In this document: positions 15,553 to 25,336 of the stretch, one piece after another
Layout: each line of letters starts with the position of its first letter
How positions within the stretch are numbered: the first letter of the stretch is position 1
Source of the DNA: Mucilaginibacter phenanthrenivorans
Lineage (GTDB): Bacteria; Bacteroidota; Bacteroidia; Sphingobacteriales; Sphingobacteriaceae
Direction: 5' to 3'
DNA length: 64,000 nt
Assembly (NCBI RefSeq): GCF_024721155.1
Contig: NZ_JAHVAP010000008.1
Span: forward strand, 124,001 to 188,000
The notes under the pieces: generated by a model
What the model saw: the letters and a program-made list of their open reading frames with translations, nothing else
The model's database searches: none
Told to the model about the DNA's origin: nothing
Made by a program: the position numbers and the translations under genes

Positions 15553-18009
15553 ATGAACAAAAAACTAACGATAGCATTATTGCTGCTTGCGTTTGCCTGT
15601 AATTTAGTTAACGCCCAGGTTACAAAGGCCCCGGCTTATCCCTTAATTACCCACAATACCTATTTCAGCATCTGGTCGATGACGGATAGCTTAAACGCGC
15701 ATCCAACAAGGCATTGGACAGGTAAGGACCAATCGTTGATCGGGATGATTAAGGTTGATAACACCGTTTATCGTTTTTTGGGTAAGGATGTACCATCTTA
15801 TGCAACCATACTACCTGCGGCAGACGAGCAAGCCTATAAATGTCAATATACCGAAGCAGAACCAACCGGTAACTGGCAGGAAGTGAAATATGACGATTCC
15901 AAATGGCAAACAGGAACTGCGCCGTTTTCAGATGATAAAAAACAGGCTAAAACCGTTTGGGCAAGCAAGGATATTTGGGTTAGAAGAACCTTTGCACTTA
16001 ATGATCTGAAAATCGATCGTTTGTTTTTAAAGCTATACCATGATGATAATGTAGAAGTATATTTAAACGGCGAGAAAATCTATAATAAAGTTGGTTGGGT
16101 AAGCGACTTTAAGCTTATCCCCCTAAAAGAAAAAATCAAAAACAGTCTGATTAAAGGCAAAAATGTGCTGGCCATCCATTGCGCAAACACCGCCGGCGGT
16201 GCATGGCTTGATGCTGGATTAGTTAACGAAGTAAAAGCCAAGCCGACAGGCATATTATTGGCTAAACAAAAAGATGTTACCGTAAATGCAACCCAAACCA
16301 TTTATGATTTTGAGTGTGTTGGTGTCGATCTGAAGCTAACATTTACCTCTCCGCTGTTAATGAACGACTTAAACCTTTTCTCAAGGCCGGTTTCATATAT
16401 CAGCTATAAGGTAAAATCAAACGATGGCAAAAACCATAATGTTAAGGTGTTTCTCAGCGCTTCAACAGCTATAGCAGTTAACACGCCCACACAAACTGTC
16501 ACCGCGCAAAAATATCTTACGCAATCATTATCAGTTCTTAAGGCCGGAACTGTAGCTCAACCGATACTGCAGAAAAAGGGCGACGACCTGCGGATTGACT
16601 GGGGATATATGTACGTAGCCGCGCCGGCTGCTGCAAAGGCGGTACAATACATAACAACACAGGGAGAATCGGTAAACTCATTTCTTGGCCAAGGAGCCAA
16701 TACCCTGGTAAAACAGGGAAAACAATTGGCTTTAAATACAGTGATTGATTTTGGAAGTATAGGAGCTGTAGCAAAGGAAAAATTTGTAGAGCTTGGTTAT
16801 GATGATATCTACTCGGTTCAATACTTTAAACAAAATTTAAAGCCATGGTGGAAAACCACTGGTGCAACTATCGATAAGGAATTAACTACCGCAGCTGCAG
16901 ATTATACATCTGTAATACAGAAATGCGATGCCTTTAACAAGAGCATGTACAGCGCTGCATTAAAGGCAGGGGGTAAAAACTATGCTGATCTGTGTGTATT
17001 GGGCTATCGTCAAAGTATTGCTGCACATCAACTGTTAAAAAGTCCGCAGGGAACTGTTTTATTCCTTTCTAAGGAAAACTTTAGCAATGGATCGATAAAT
17101 ACCGTGGACGTAACTTATCCGTCGGCCCCGTTATACTTAATTTATAATCCAAGGTTACTGGAAGGGATGTTAAATGGCATCTTTTTTTATTGCGATGGAA
17201 AAAATTGGGGGCATGACTTTGCTGCGCATGATTTGGGAACTTACCCGCTTGCCAATGGACAAACCTATGGTGAAAATATGCCGGTTGAGGAATCAGGCAA
17301 CATGATTATACTTACCGCTGCTATAGTAAAGGCAGAAGGCAATACAGCATACGCCAAAAAGCATTGGAAAACACTAAGTGTTTGGGCGAATTATTTAAGC
17401 GAGAATGGATTTGATCCGGGTAACCAGCTTTGTACAGATGATTTTGCCGGGCATTTGGCGCGTAATGCAAATTTATCGGTGAAGGCAATTGTGGCTTTAG
17501 GCGCTTATGCCGATATGGCCGACAAGCTTGGCCAAAAGGCTGTAGCACAAAAATACAAAGCTATCGCCCTGGACATGGCCAACAGGTGGCAAAAGCTTGC
17601 CGATGCCGGCGACCACTATTCATTAGTGTTTGAGAAAAAAGATACCTGGAGCCAGAAATATAACCTGATTTGGGATAAGGTTTTAGGTCTGCATTTATTC
17701 CCGGCGCAGGTTTATAAAAAGGAGATCGACTATTATTTAACCAAACAGAACGAATTCGGTTTACCGTTGGATAGCCGAAAAACCTACACTAAATCAGATT
17801 GGATTGTTTGGACTGCATCGTTGGCTGACAATCAAAAGGATTTTAAAGCGCTGATCGACCCCGTTTATAAATACGCTACCGAAACACCATCGCGGGTGCC
17901 ACTAAGTGATTGGCATGAAACCAAAGATGGTAAAATGGTAGGCTTCCAGGCACGCAGCGTTGTGGGGGGATATTTTATGAAGATGCTGGAAGCGAATTGG
18001 GTAAAATAA
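15553..18009 (+). CDS. Secreted glutaminase-family (DUF4964/5127/4965/1793) protein
   Basis: An 818-residue exported protein with a Sec signal (residues 1-21, VNA-Q). The order looks like DUF4964 (about 25-95), an inserted galactose-binding-like jelly roll (about 95-200, with VYLNGEKIY), DUF5127 (about 235-460), then DUF4965 and DUF1793 (about 470-815), which form an (alpha/alpha)6-barrel. Families of this layout are annotated as glutaminase A but in Bacteroidota often sit in glycan operons, so a periplasmic glycoside hydrolase role is as likely. Its position right after DUF1080 supports action on the same substrate. Catalytic residues were not assigned. Confidence 0.8.
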   Translation: MNKKLTIALLLLAFACNLVNAQVTKAPAYPLITHNTYFSIWSMTDSLNAHPTRHWTGKDQSLIGMIKVDNTVYRFLGKDVPSYATILPAADEQAYKCQYTEAEPTGNWQEVKYDDSKWQTGTAPFSDDKKQAKTVWASKDIWVRRTFALNDLKIDRLFLKLYHDDNVEVYLNGEKIYNKVGWVSDFKLIPLKEKIKNSLIKGKNVLAIHCANTAGGAWLDAGLVNEVKAKPTGILLAKQKDVTVNATQTIYDFECVGVDLKLTFTSPLLMNDLNLFSRPVSYISYKVKSNDGKNHNVKVFLSASTAIAVNTPTQTVTAQKYLTQSLSVLKAGTVAQPILQKKGDDLRIDWGYMYVAAPAAAKAVQYITTQGESVNSFLGQGANTLVKQGKQLALNTVIDFGSIGAVAKEKFVELGYDDIYSVQYFKQNLKPWWKTTGATIDKELTTAAADYTSVIQKCDAFNKSMYSAALKAGGKNYADLCVLGYRQSIAAHQLLKSPQGTVLFLSKENFSNGSINTVDVTYPSAPLYLIYNPRLLEGMLNGIFFYCDGKNWGHDFAAHDLGTYPLANGQTYGENMPVEESGNMIILTAAIVKAEGNTAYAKKHWKTLSVWANYLSENGFDPGNQLCTDDFAGHLARNANLSVKAIVALGAYADMADKLGQKAVAQKYKAIALDMANRWQKLADAGDHYSLVFEKKDTWSQKYNLIWDKVLGLHLFPAQVYKKEIDYYLTKQNEFGLPLDSRKTYTKSDWIVWTASLADNQKDFKALIDPVYKYATETPSRVPLSDWHETKDGKMVGFQARSVVGGYFMKMLEANWVK

Positions 18010-18033
18010 ATTCACAAAGTTAACCATTGAACT

Positions 18034-18825
18034 ATGAAGGGATTAAGAAAACTTCGATACCTGTTTTTAACTGTAGTCATTGCTGTTTTGGTAAGTTTTA
18101 GCAGTATTGTTAAGGCTGCAGATGGTTATTATTACCAGTTAAAGATCTATCATTTTAAAACCCAGACGCAGGAAGACCTGGCGGATAAATATTTGCAAAA
18201 TGCATACTTGCCGGCACTTCACAGGTTGGGCGTTAAGTCGGTAGGGGTATTTAAACCTGTCGAGGGTGATACTTTGGGTAAACGCATCTACGTATTTATC
18301 CCGTTCAAAACCTGGGATCAGTTTAAAAAAGCTGACCAGCAATTAACCGCCGATCAGCAATATCAAACCGATGGCAAGGATTTTATAGATGCATCATATA
18401 AAGACGCTCCGTATACCCGCATAGAAACTATTTTACTGAGCGCCTTTCCTAAAATGTTATTCGCGGCTGTTCCAGAGCTTACGGCAAAAAAGACTGACCG
18501 GATCTATGAGCTGCGCAGTTACGAAAGTGCAACCGAGAAATACAATGTGAACAAGGTGAAAATGTTTAATGACGGCGATGAGGTTGCCTTGTTTAAACGA
18601 CTTGGATTTAACGCGGTATTTTATTCAGAAGTGATAGCAGGAGCGCACATGCCAAACCTGATGTATATGGTTACCTTTAATAGTATGGCCGATCATGATA
18701 AGCTTTGGAAGGCATTTGGTGAAGACCCTTATTGGAAAACCTTGTCGGCAAAGGCGGAATACCAGAACAATGTGTCGCATGTGGACGCTATATTTTTGCA
18801 TCCGGCCGCTTATTCTGATTTCTAA
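18034..18825 (+). CDS. Secreted NIPSNAP-family protein
   Basis: A 263-residue protein with a Sec signal (residues 1-28) and two tandem NIPSNAP-type ferredoxin-like domains. The first opens with YYQLKIYHF (about residue 31), the second with DRIYELRSYES (about residue 155). NIPSNAP proteins have no settled enzymatic function; some bind small molecules or act like dimeric alpha/beta-barrel enzymes. The stop codon overlaps the next start (TAATG), so it is translationally coupled to the FAD oxidoreductase, a possible functional partner. Confidence 0.82.
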   Translation: MKGLRKLRYLFLTVVIAVLVSFSSIVKAADGYYYQLKIYHFKTQTQEDLADKYLQNAYLPALHRLGVKSVGVFKPVEGDTLGKRIYVFIPFKTWDQFKKADQQLTADQQYQTDGKDFIDASYKDAPYTRIETILLSAFPKMLFAAVPELTAKKTDRIYELRSYESATEKYNVNKVKMFNDGDEVALFKRLGFNAVFYSEVIAGAHMPNLMYMVTFNSMADHDKLWKAFGEDPYWKTLSAKAEYQNNVSHVDAIFLHPAAYSDF

Positions 18826-20258
18826 TGAAGCTTGAAAGAAGGGATTACGACGCCATAGTGGTAGGCTCCGGGCCTAACGGTTTGGCTGCGGCAATCCTGA
18901 TGCAGCAAAAAGGGCTGTCGGTTTTATTGTTGGAAGGCAAACCAACCATTGGAGGTGGTTTGCGAACCGCCGAACTTACCTTGCCCGGTTATCTTCATGA
19001 CATCTGTTCGGCCGTACACCCGCTTGCAGTGGCATCTCCATTTTTTGAGACATTACCTTTAGACAATCACGGACTTGAATATTTATACCCTGAAATAGCT
19101 GCCGCTCATCCATTTGATAATGGCACCGCTACAATATTAAAAGGCACCGTTGAAGAAACGGCAAACCTGCTAGGTGATGACGCTGCAGGGTATGTCAAAC
19201 TAATCGAACCGGTGGTAAAGGATTGGCCATTAATTGCTTCAGACGTATTAGGACCTTTACATTTTCCCAAATACCCGCTGAGGATGGCTAGGTTTGGTTT
19301 ACCTGCCCTAACTTCCGCCAGCAATTTGGTAAAGCGTTTTAAAACTCCCGAAGCAAGGGGATTACTCGCAGGCATGGCAGCCCATTCAATCCAGCCATTA
19401 ACTAATTTAGCCACTTCTGCCATCGCATTGGTATTGATGGCGAATGGCCACTTAAAGGGCTGGCCAATTCCTAAAGGCGGATCAAACCAGATTGCCAATG
19501 CCCTGGTATCGTATTTTACTTCGATAGGGGGCAAAATAGAGACAAATACTTACATTACTTCATTACAGCAATTGCCATCTGCTCATGCTGTTTTGTTTGA
19601 TGTAACACCAAGGCAATTACTGAAAATTGCCGGGCATAAGTTTTCATCCATTTATAAATGGCAAATGGAACGCTACAGGTATGGCGCTGGGGTTTTTAAG
19701 ATAGATTGGGCGTTGGATACCCCGATTCCATTCACCGCCGACGGGTGCCACAAGGCTGGGACTATTCATATCGGTAATACTTTTGAAGAAATAGCCAAGG
19801 CGGAACAGGAGATCTGGGATGGTAAACATCCGGATAAGCCGTTTGTACTACTCGCCCAACCGACTATAATAGATCCAACCCGCGCACCGCAGGGAAAACA
19901 TACCGCCTGGGCTTATTGCCACGTTCCGAATAGTTCGGAAAAAGATATGACAGCCATTATTGAAAACCAGGTAGAACGATTTGCTCCGGGATTTAAAGAC
20001 ACCATCCTCGCAAGGCATACCATGAACACGGTGCAAATGGAGGAATATAATCCTAACTATATCGGTGGTGATATTAATGGTGGTGTAATTGATCTCGGCC
20101 AATTGTTTACACGCCCTGTGTTGCGGTGGTCGCCCTATAAGACATCTGCAAAAGGACTTTATATCTGCTCATCATCCACTCCGCCCGGAGGAGGTGTTCA
20201 CGGTATGTGTGGTTATCATGCGGCAAAAAGAGCATTGAAGGATGTCTTTAACCGCTGA
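18825..20258 (+). CDS. Phytoene-desaturase-like NAD(P)/FAD-dependent oxidoreductase
   Basis: A 477-residue flavoprotein. The dinucleotide motif GSGPNG lies at residues 14-19, followed by the second FAD contact (LLLEGKPTIGGGLRT). The C-terminal FAD segment reads STPPGGGVHGMCGYHAA. It resembles the NAD(P)/FAD oxidoreductases grouped with phytoene dehydrogenase and CrtI-like proteins, but no carotenoid genes are nearby. It has no signal peptide. It overlaps the NIPSNAP stop by one base and is the last gene of the metabolic series, followed by a long palindrome. The substrate is unknown. Confidence 0.82.
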   Translation: MKLERRDYDAIVVGSGPNGLAAAILMQQKGLSVLLLEGKPTIGGGLRTAELTLPGYLHDICSAVHPLAVASPFFETLPLDNHGLEYLYPEIAAAHPFDNGTATILKGTVEETANLLGDDAAGYVKLIEPVVKDWPLIASDVLGPLHFPKYPLRMARFGLPALTSASNLVKRFKTPEARGLLAGMAAHSIQPLTNLATSAIALVLMANGHLKGWPIPKGGSNQIANALVSYFTSIGGKIETNTYITSLQQLPSAHAVLFDVTPRQLLKIAGHKFSSIYKWQMERYRYGAGVFKIDWALDTPIPFTADGCHKAGTIHIGNTFEEIAKAEQEIWDGKHPDKPFVLLAQPTIIDPTRAPQGKHTAWAYCHVPNSSEKDMTAIIENQVERFAPGFKDTILARHTMNTVQMEEYNPNYIGGDINGGVIDLGQLFTRPVLRWSPYKTSAKGLYICSSSTPPGGGVHGMCGYHAAKRALKDVFNR

Positions 20259-20262
20259 TTTT

Positions 20263-20353
20263 AACCGTTGATTTTTTAATGATTAAACGATTTCGTTGAT
20301 TTGAATTTGTTAGGAAATCAACGAAATCATTTAATCATCTTTAATCAACGGTT
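20263..20353. repeat. Long near-perfect palindrome closing the metabolic series
   Basis: The arm at 20263-20302 pairs with 20315-20353 with one bulged base and few mismatches, about 39 bp of stem with a 12-base loop. It begins 5 bases after the FAD oxidoreductase stop and ends before the sigma-54 promoter region of the next operon. It may serve as a processing or termination structure. Confidence 0.75.
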
Positions 20354-20380
20354 CGTTTACGAACTTTTTGTCCGATATCG
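20351..20380 (+). promoter_or_regulatory. Candidate enhancer sites for the sigma-54 activator
   Basis: Two small dyads lie upstream of the -24/-12 promoter: GTTCG-TTTA-CGAAC (20351-20364) and CGATATCG (20373-20380). Sigma-54 activators bind such upstream sites, typically 60-150 bases from the start point. Assignment to the 26681 regulator is an inference. Confidence 0.3.
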
Positions 20381-20435
20381 ATCACTTTTTTAAAATTCAA
20401 AAATTATAACTATCTAATTATCAGTATTAATGCTA

Positions 20436-20451
20436 TGGCACAGCTATTGCA
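20436..20451 (+). promoter_or_regulatory. Sigma-54 (-24/-12) promoter of the efflux operon
   Basis: TGGCAC at 20436-20441 and TTGCA at 20447-20451 match the sigma-54 consensus (TGGCAC-N5-TTGCW), with the correct GG-to-GC spacing. The expected start point is near 20462, about 17 bases before the HlyD ATG. The operon encodes its own sigma-54 activator, so the promoter fits its context. Confidence 0.75.
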
Positions 20452-20478
20452 AGTAACTATGCTATACAAGGTACTATA

Positions 20479-21726
20479 ATGGATAAAGAAATTACACAGG
20501 AAGTTACAACTCAGCGGAGAAAAAAGACATTTGTCATCGCTATAATCGCCATCACCGTTTTTATTGTTTTGATCTGGGGCGTCAGGTCGACATTCAAATC
20601 TTCAATAAAAAGATCAGAGATCACAACCGCCAAAATTGAGACCGGCAATATTGAAAACACCATAAATGCAACAGGTGAGGTTTTGCCGGAATTCGAGGAA
20701 ATCCTGACCAGCCCGATAAATGCATCTATAAAAAATGTGATTATGGATGCCGGTAACAAGGTAAAGGCTGGTCAGTCTATCCTCACACTTGATAAATCTG
20801 CTACCCAAACAGATTTCGAAAAATTGAAATTTCAGCTGGAATCAAAACAGAACGAGATCAAAAAGCTCAGGCTCGACCTTAGTAAAAGCTTCTACGACAT
20901 CCAGTCGAACAATGACATTAAGAAACTGCGTATTGATAACCTGGCCGATGCTGTTGAAAATGCCAAACGCTTATTCAAAGCGGGCGGTGGCACCCGCGAA
21001 GGCATAGAGCAGGCTGAACTGAATTTAAAAGTTGCACAGCTTGAAAAGAAACAGCTGGAAAACGAGGTAAAGAACAAGCAGCAAACCATGCAGATAGAAA
21101 TAAAGGAGGCCGAAATAGCTTCTGATATTTTAAGCAGCGATTTAAATGCCTTGCAGCGCAAGCTGAACCTTGCAAATATTGTGGCAACCCGGGCAGGTGT
21201 GGTAACTTACGTGAACAGAAATATTGGTGCAAATGTACACGAAGGCGAATCGCTTGCCCGCATTGCCGATTTGGGAAGCTTTAAGGTGCAGGGCAGTATT
21301 TCAGATAATTCACTTGATCAGCTGCATGCCGGCCTCCCCGTTATAATCCTGATAAATGATTTACAACTGCGCGGGCATGTTGTAAATGTATCCCCATCAA
21401 TTCAAAATAGTATAATCTCGTTTGATATTCAGCTGGATGAACGCAATAACAAACAGTTGCGCCCTAATATGAAAGTGGATGTTTACCTGGTAACCGCTAC
21501 CCATAACCACATTATGCGTATCGCAAATGGCCCGGCTTTTAAAGGCCCCGAGTTGCAGGATATTTTCGTAATAAACAACGGCAAAGCCGAAAGGCGCACG
21601 GTTCACATCGGCCTCACAAATTTTGATTTCGTGGAAATTAAAGACGGTGTAAAACCCGGTGATGTGGTGATCAATTCGGATATGAGCGAATATAAAAATT
21701 CAAAGGAGATCACTGTAAGTGAGTAG
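20479..21726 (+). CDS. HlyD/RND-type periplasmic adaptor of an ABC efflux pump
   Basis: A 415-residue membrane-fusion protein. A single membrane anchor lies at about residues 16-35. A biotinyl-lipoyl-like half follows (VLPEFEEILTSP), then a coiled-coil hairpin at about residues 100-220 rich in Lys/Glu/Leu, and beta-barrel domains to the end. It would link the MacB-type inner-membrane transporter to TolC. It is the first gene after the sigma-54 promoter and begins a co-directional series running to the histidine kinase. Confidence 0.9.
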   Translation: MDKEITQEVTTQRRKKTFVIAIIAITVFIVLIWGVRSTFKSSIKRSEITTAKIETGNIENTINATGEVLPEFEEILTSPINASIKNVIMDAGNKVKAGQSILTLDKSATQTDFEKLKFQLESKQNEIKKLRLDLSKSFYDIQSNNDIKKLRIDNLADAVENAKRLFKAGGGTREGIEQAELNLKVAQLEKKQLENEVKNKQQTMQIEIKEAEIASDILSSDLNALQRKLNLANIVATRAGVVTYVNRNIGANVHEGESLARIADLGSFKVQGSISDNSLDQLHAGLPVIILINDLQLRGHVVNVSPSIQNSIISFDIQLDERNNKQLRPNMKVDVYLVTATHNHIMRIANGPAFKGPELQDIFVINNGKAERRTVHIGLTNFDFVEIKDGVKPGDVVINSDMSEYKNSKEITVSE

Positions 21727-21787
21727 TTGATTGGGTTGGATTAGATTGATTGAGTTGAATCGTGAAAATCCATTAAATCTTTAAATC

Positions 21788-23251
21788 GTGTTTATGAAAC
21801 TGTTATATACAATATTACTTTTAACCATCAGCCTCAACGCATTTTGCAGCGGGGGGGCTGATTCGACCAGGCTTACTTTAAAGGAGGTGGTGGCTATGGC
21901 AAAAGATAATTCTATTGCTGCCAAGCAAGCCGTTACCACCCGCGAAACCAAGTATTGGCAATGGCGTACTTATAAGTCAAATTATCAGCCGCAATTATCA
22001 TTAAACGGCAATTTGCCTGGCTACAGCAAAACAAGCACCCCGGTTGTACAACCTGACGGTACCATAATATTCCAGCCAATTCATTATGATAATTCATCGC
22101 TAACATTAAACTTCAGCCAAAGCATTACCGCAACAGGCGCAACTATTTACGGGCAAACGCAAATGCAGCGGTTTGATGATTTCGACAGGAACAGCATTTT
22201 GTACAATGGCGTTCCGTATGCAATCGGCTTTAGTCAGCCATTGGGACAGTTTAACAGTTTAAAGTGGGATAAAAAGATCCAGCCGTTGTTATACAATGAA
22301 AGCAGGCAGGCTTATATTGAAGCGCAGGAGCAGATCTCTATAACGGTAACCGGCTACTTTTTTGACCTGCTGCTTGCCCAGGTAAACCTGCAAACGGCCG
22401 AAGCAAACCTCATAAATACCCAAAAGATCCTGAAAATAGCCAATTTAAAGTTCGATCTGGGTAAAGTTTCAAAAAACGAGATCCTGCAATTACAGCTGGA
22501 ACAGCTAAATGCAAAAAAAGCAGTGGGTACAGCCAAACGCGATATGGAAATAGCCACTCTTAACCTGCGCAGCTACATAGGGCAGGAGGGCGATGAAAAA
22601 ATTGTACTGCAGGTGCCCGAAACCATTAGCCAAATGACCGTGACTGCCGACAAAGTTTTGGCCGAAGCTTTTTCAAACCGGTCGGACGCGATAGCATTTA
22701 TGCGGCGTATTGCCGAAGCAAAGCGTGATGTTGCCCTGGCTCATGGACAAACAGGTTTAACGGCAACTTTAACAGCTAATATTGGCACTTCCAATTCAGC
22801 CAAAAATATTGTGGGGGTTTACAGGTCGCCGCAAAACCAGCAATTGATAGAGCTGCAGTTCTCTATCCCCGTGCTCGACTGGGGACGGTCAAAGGCTAAG
22901 ATAAAAACGGCAGAAGCAAACCAGAAATTCACTGAATACTCAGTTGAACAGGATAAGCAAACCTTTAAGCAGCAGATAGTTACACAGGTTTCCCTGTTTA
23001 ACGTAATGAAAGATCAGTTGACCCTTACGGCAGAGGCGGACAGCATAGCATCAGAAAAATACAAAATAGCAAGGGAAAGGTATGTTTTGGGCGATCTGAG
23101 CATTACCGACCTTAGTATTGCCTTCCAGGAAAACGATCAGGCAAAAAGGGACTACGTACAATCCCTCCGTGATTTTTGGAGCGCGTATTATCAGTTGCGC
23201 TACCTGTCGCTTTATGACTTTGAAAAAAACGAAAAAATAAATTATAAATGA
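21788..23251 (+). CDS. TolC-family outer-membrane efflux protein
   Basis: A 487-residue protein with a Sec signal (about residues 1-20) and the duplicated long-helix pattern of outer-membrane efflux proteins. The repeat halves are recognisable as QAYIEAQEQISITVTGYFF and KFTEYSVEQDKQTFKQQIV. It forms the trimeric exit channel for the pump. The ATG at 21791 (MKLLYT) is an alternative start one codon in. The gap before it carries a half copy of the TTGATTGGGTTG repeat family. Confidence 0.9.
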   Translation: MFMKLLYTILLLTISLNAFCSGGADSTRLTLKEVVAMAKDNSIAAKQAVTTRETKYWQWRTYKSNYQPQLSLNGNLPGYSKTSTPVVQPDGTIIFQPIHYDNSSLTLNFSQSITATGATIYGQTQMQRFDDFDRNSILYNGVPYAIGFSQPLGQFNSLKWDKKIQPLLYNESRQAYIEAQEQISITVTGYFFDLLLAQVNLQTAEANLINTQKILKIANLKFDLGKVSKNEILQLQLEQLNAKKAVGTAKRDMEIATLNLRSYIGQEGDEKIVLQVPETISQMTVTADKVLAEAFSNRSDAIAFMRRIAEAKRDVALAHGQTGLTATLTANIGTSNSAKNIVGVYRSPQNQQLIELQFSIPVLDWGRSKAKIKTAEANQKFTEYSVEQDKQTFKQQIVTQVSLFNVMKDQLTLTAEADSIASEKYKIARERYVLGDLSITDLSIAFQENDQAKRDYVQSLRDFWSAYYQLRYLSLYDFEKNEKINYK

Positions 23252-23386
23252 GCGGAAAGCAGAAAGACAAAAGCAGAAAGCTCAAAATCGGAAAGATCTA
23301 AAACTAATAAAACACAATAAGATCATCAATTCAATAACTAAAATAAATCACTAATTCACCCACTCACTAATTCACTAATTAAAAAT
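23252..23386. repeat. Intergenic word repeats
   Basis: Short GAAAG/AAAGC words (23256-23300) are followed by a cluster of CACTAATT words (23348-23380), the same family as the palindrome at 7555-7657. No strong stem is evident, so this looks like a half element. Confidence 0.45.
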
Positions 23387-24052
23387 ATGATAAGCTTACA
23401 AAACATCGAGAAAGTATATCGCACCAATACGGTAGAAACACTGGCGCTAAACAGTATCAGCCTTGACATAGCCAAAGGGGAGTTCCTGTCTATAATGGGG
23501 CCGTCAGGTTGTGGTAAAAGCACATTGCTAAACATAATGGGCCTGTTGGATCAGCCATCAAAAGGGGCCATTAAAATAGCCGATCAAAAAACAGATCACC
23601 TGTCAGACAAGCAGCTGGCAAATTTTCGCAATCAGAAGCTTGGCTTTATCTTCCAAAGCTATCATTTGATCAATGACCTACAGGTGCTGGATAATGTGGA
23701 ACTGCCTTTACTATACCGTTCAGGTTCGGCAAAAGAGAGAAGAAAGCTTGCCACTGAAGCTTTGGAAAAAGTTGGACTTGCTAACCGGATAAAGCATTTT
23801 CCCAACCAGCTTTCAGGCGGACAAAAACAGCGTGTAGCTATAGCCAGGGCAATTGTTGGTCGCCCCGAAATTATACTCGCCGATGAGCCTACCGGTAACC
23901 TTGACAGTGCCATGGGGAACGAAATTATGGACATACTGATGCAGCTTAACCAAAAAGACGGTACAACCATAGTAATGGTTACGCATGACGAAAACATGGC
24001 GCACAAAACCCATCGTCTGGTTCGCCTATTTGATGGTTCACAGGTTCAGTAA
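23387..24052 (+). CDS. MacB/LolD-type ABC transporter ATPase
   Basis: A 221-residue ATPase. Walker A is GPSGCGKST (residues 38-46), the signature is LSGGQKQR, Walker B is IILADEP and the H-loop is VTHD. Length and motifs are typical of the stand-alone ATPases that serve MacB/FtsX-type permeases. With the two permeases that follow it would drive a mechanotransmission pump that extrudes a periplasmic substrate through TolC. Confidence 0.93.
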   Translation: MISLQNIEKVYRTNTVETLALNSISLDIAKGEFLSIMGPSGCGKSTLLNIMGLLDQPSKGAIKIADQKTDHLSDKQLANFRNQKLGFIFQSYHLINDLQVLDNVELPLLYRSGSAKERRKLATEALEKVGLANRIKHFPNQLSGGQKQRVAIARAIVGRPEIILADEPTGNLDSAMGNEIMDILMQLNQKDGTTIVMVTHDENMAHKTHRLVRLFDGSQVQ

Positions 24053-24076
24053 TTAATCAGCCTAAAAATTAAGATT

Positions 24077-25306
24077 ATGCTTAAAAATTATTTTAAAATA
24101 GCAATAGCGGTATTACGGAGGAGGAAGTTCTTTACGTTTATCAGCCTGTTCGGTATCAGCTTTACACTTACCATATTGCTGGTATTAACCGCCTTTATTG
24201 ATAAAGTTGTAGGTGACAGCTATCCCGACAGAAAACGTGACCGCTCATTATACGTGTCCCGGATTCAGCTGAGCATGAAGGACGGGAGAAGCTCGGGACC
24301 CGCGTCGTTTTACCTTTTTGATCACTATGGCCGCTCTTTGAAAACTCCTGTTAAAGTGGGCATTTCATCGGGTTTTAACGGCACCAATACCTACGTAAAT
24401 AACAAAAAAATTGCAGTAAACTACAAATACACCAATGGAGACTATTGGGATATAATGGAATATGATTTTACAGAAGGCAAAGCATTTACTAAGCAGCAAA
24501 TTGATAATGCCGATAAAGTAGCTGTAATATCCGAAGATATGAAACGGGAGTATTTTGGTGATGTGCCTTCGGTAGTTGGTAAATATATTGAGGCCGACAA
24601 TGTTAAATACAGGGTAACCGGGGTGGTGAAAAGTGTACCTATAACCAGCTATATGGTCTACAGCGATATTTACCTGCCCTATACAGTAGCAAAAACCGAT
24701 TTTAGGAAAGATAAGAGTTACCAGGGTGGCTTTTTTGGGGTTTTCCTGGCAAATTCAAGTGCCGATGTACCTAAAATGCACGCTGAGTACGAGGATATGA
24801 TAAATAGGCTGCCAATGCCGCGCAAGGAGGTTATTAAAATATACAGCCATGCCGATCCCTATATCCGCAGTTATGTTGATGCAGGCGATGAACAGCATTC
24901 CGGTATAACTATAGCGATTACGGCAATCAGCATATTTGCCTTACTGGTAATGCTGCTGCCTACCCTTAACCTGGTCAATATTAACATAACGCGGATAATG
25001 GAACGATCATCCGAGATAGGCGTCAGAAAAGCATTTGGCGCATCATCAGGTACGTTGGTTTATCAGTTTATTGTTGAGAATATTATCCTCACTTTATTAG
25101 GGGGCCTGATAGGTGTAATACTGTCAGTAGTGGCCCTGCAGGTATTAAACGGTGCAAACCTGATCCCTAACCTGGTATTAACGCTAAACTTTACGGTGTT
25201 GGGTATTGGCCTGCTCATTTGCTTTTTCTTTGGCCTGCTATCCGGCGTTTACCCGGCATGGCGAATGTCAAAACTGAACGTAGTTACTGCGCTGAAGGCG
25301 CAATAA
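24077..25306 (+). CDS. MacB/FtsX-type ABC permease
   Basis: A 409-residue permease with one N-terminal transmembrane helix (about 20-42), a large periplasmic MacB_PCD-type domain (about 45-270), and three C-terminal helices of the FtsX domain. The characteristic RSSEIGVRKAFGASSGTL coupling segment is visible near residue 315. It probably pairs with the next gene product to form a heterodimeric pump. The substrate (peptide antibiotic, lipid or siderophore) cannot be told. Confidence 0.9.
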   Translation: MLKNYFKIAIAVLRRRKFFTFISLFGISFTLTILLVLTAFIDKVVGDSYPDRKRDRSLYVSRIQLSMKDGRSSGPASFYLFDHYGRSLKTPVKVGISSGFNGTNTYVNNKKIAVNYKYTNGDYWDIMEYDFTEGKAFTKQQIDNADKVAVISEDMKREYFGDVPSVVGKYIEADNVKYRVTGVVKSVPITSYMVYSDIYLPYTVAKTDFRKDKSYQGGFFGVFLANSSADVPKMHAEYEDMINRLPMPRKEVIKIYSHADPYIRSYVDAGDEQHSGITIAITAISIFALLVMLLPTLNLVNINITRIMERSSEIGVRKAFGASSGTLVYQFIVENIILTLLGGLIGVILSVVALQVLNGANLIPNLVLTLNFTVLGIGLLICFFFGLLSGVYPAWRMSKLNVVTALKAQ

Positions 25307-25336
25307 CAATTGTCAAATCATTTAAATCAAAATATT

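Noticed and set aside
19106-19534. A 142-codon reverse frame in the FAD oxidoreductase gene
   Set aside because: Antisense shadow of a conserved flavoprotein; no motif seen.
25310-25336. TTG start for the second permease
   Set aside because: The ATG at 25337 gives the normal N-terminus for this permease family; the extra nine residues are not typical.
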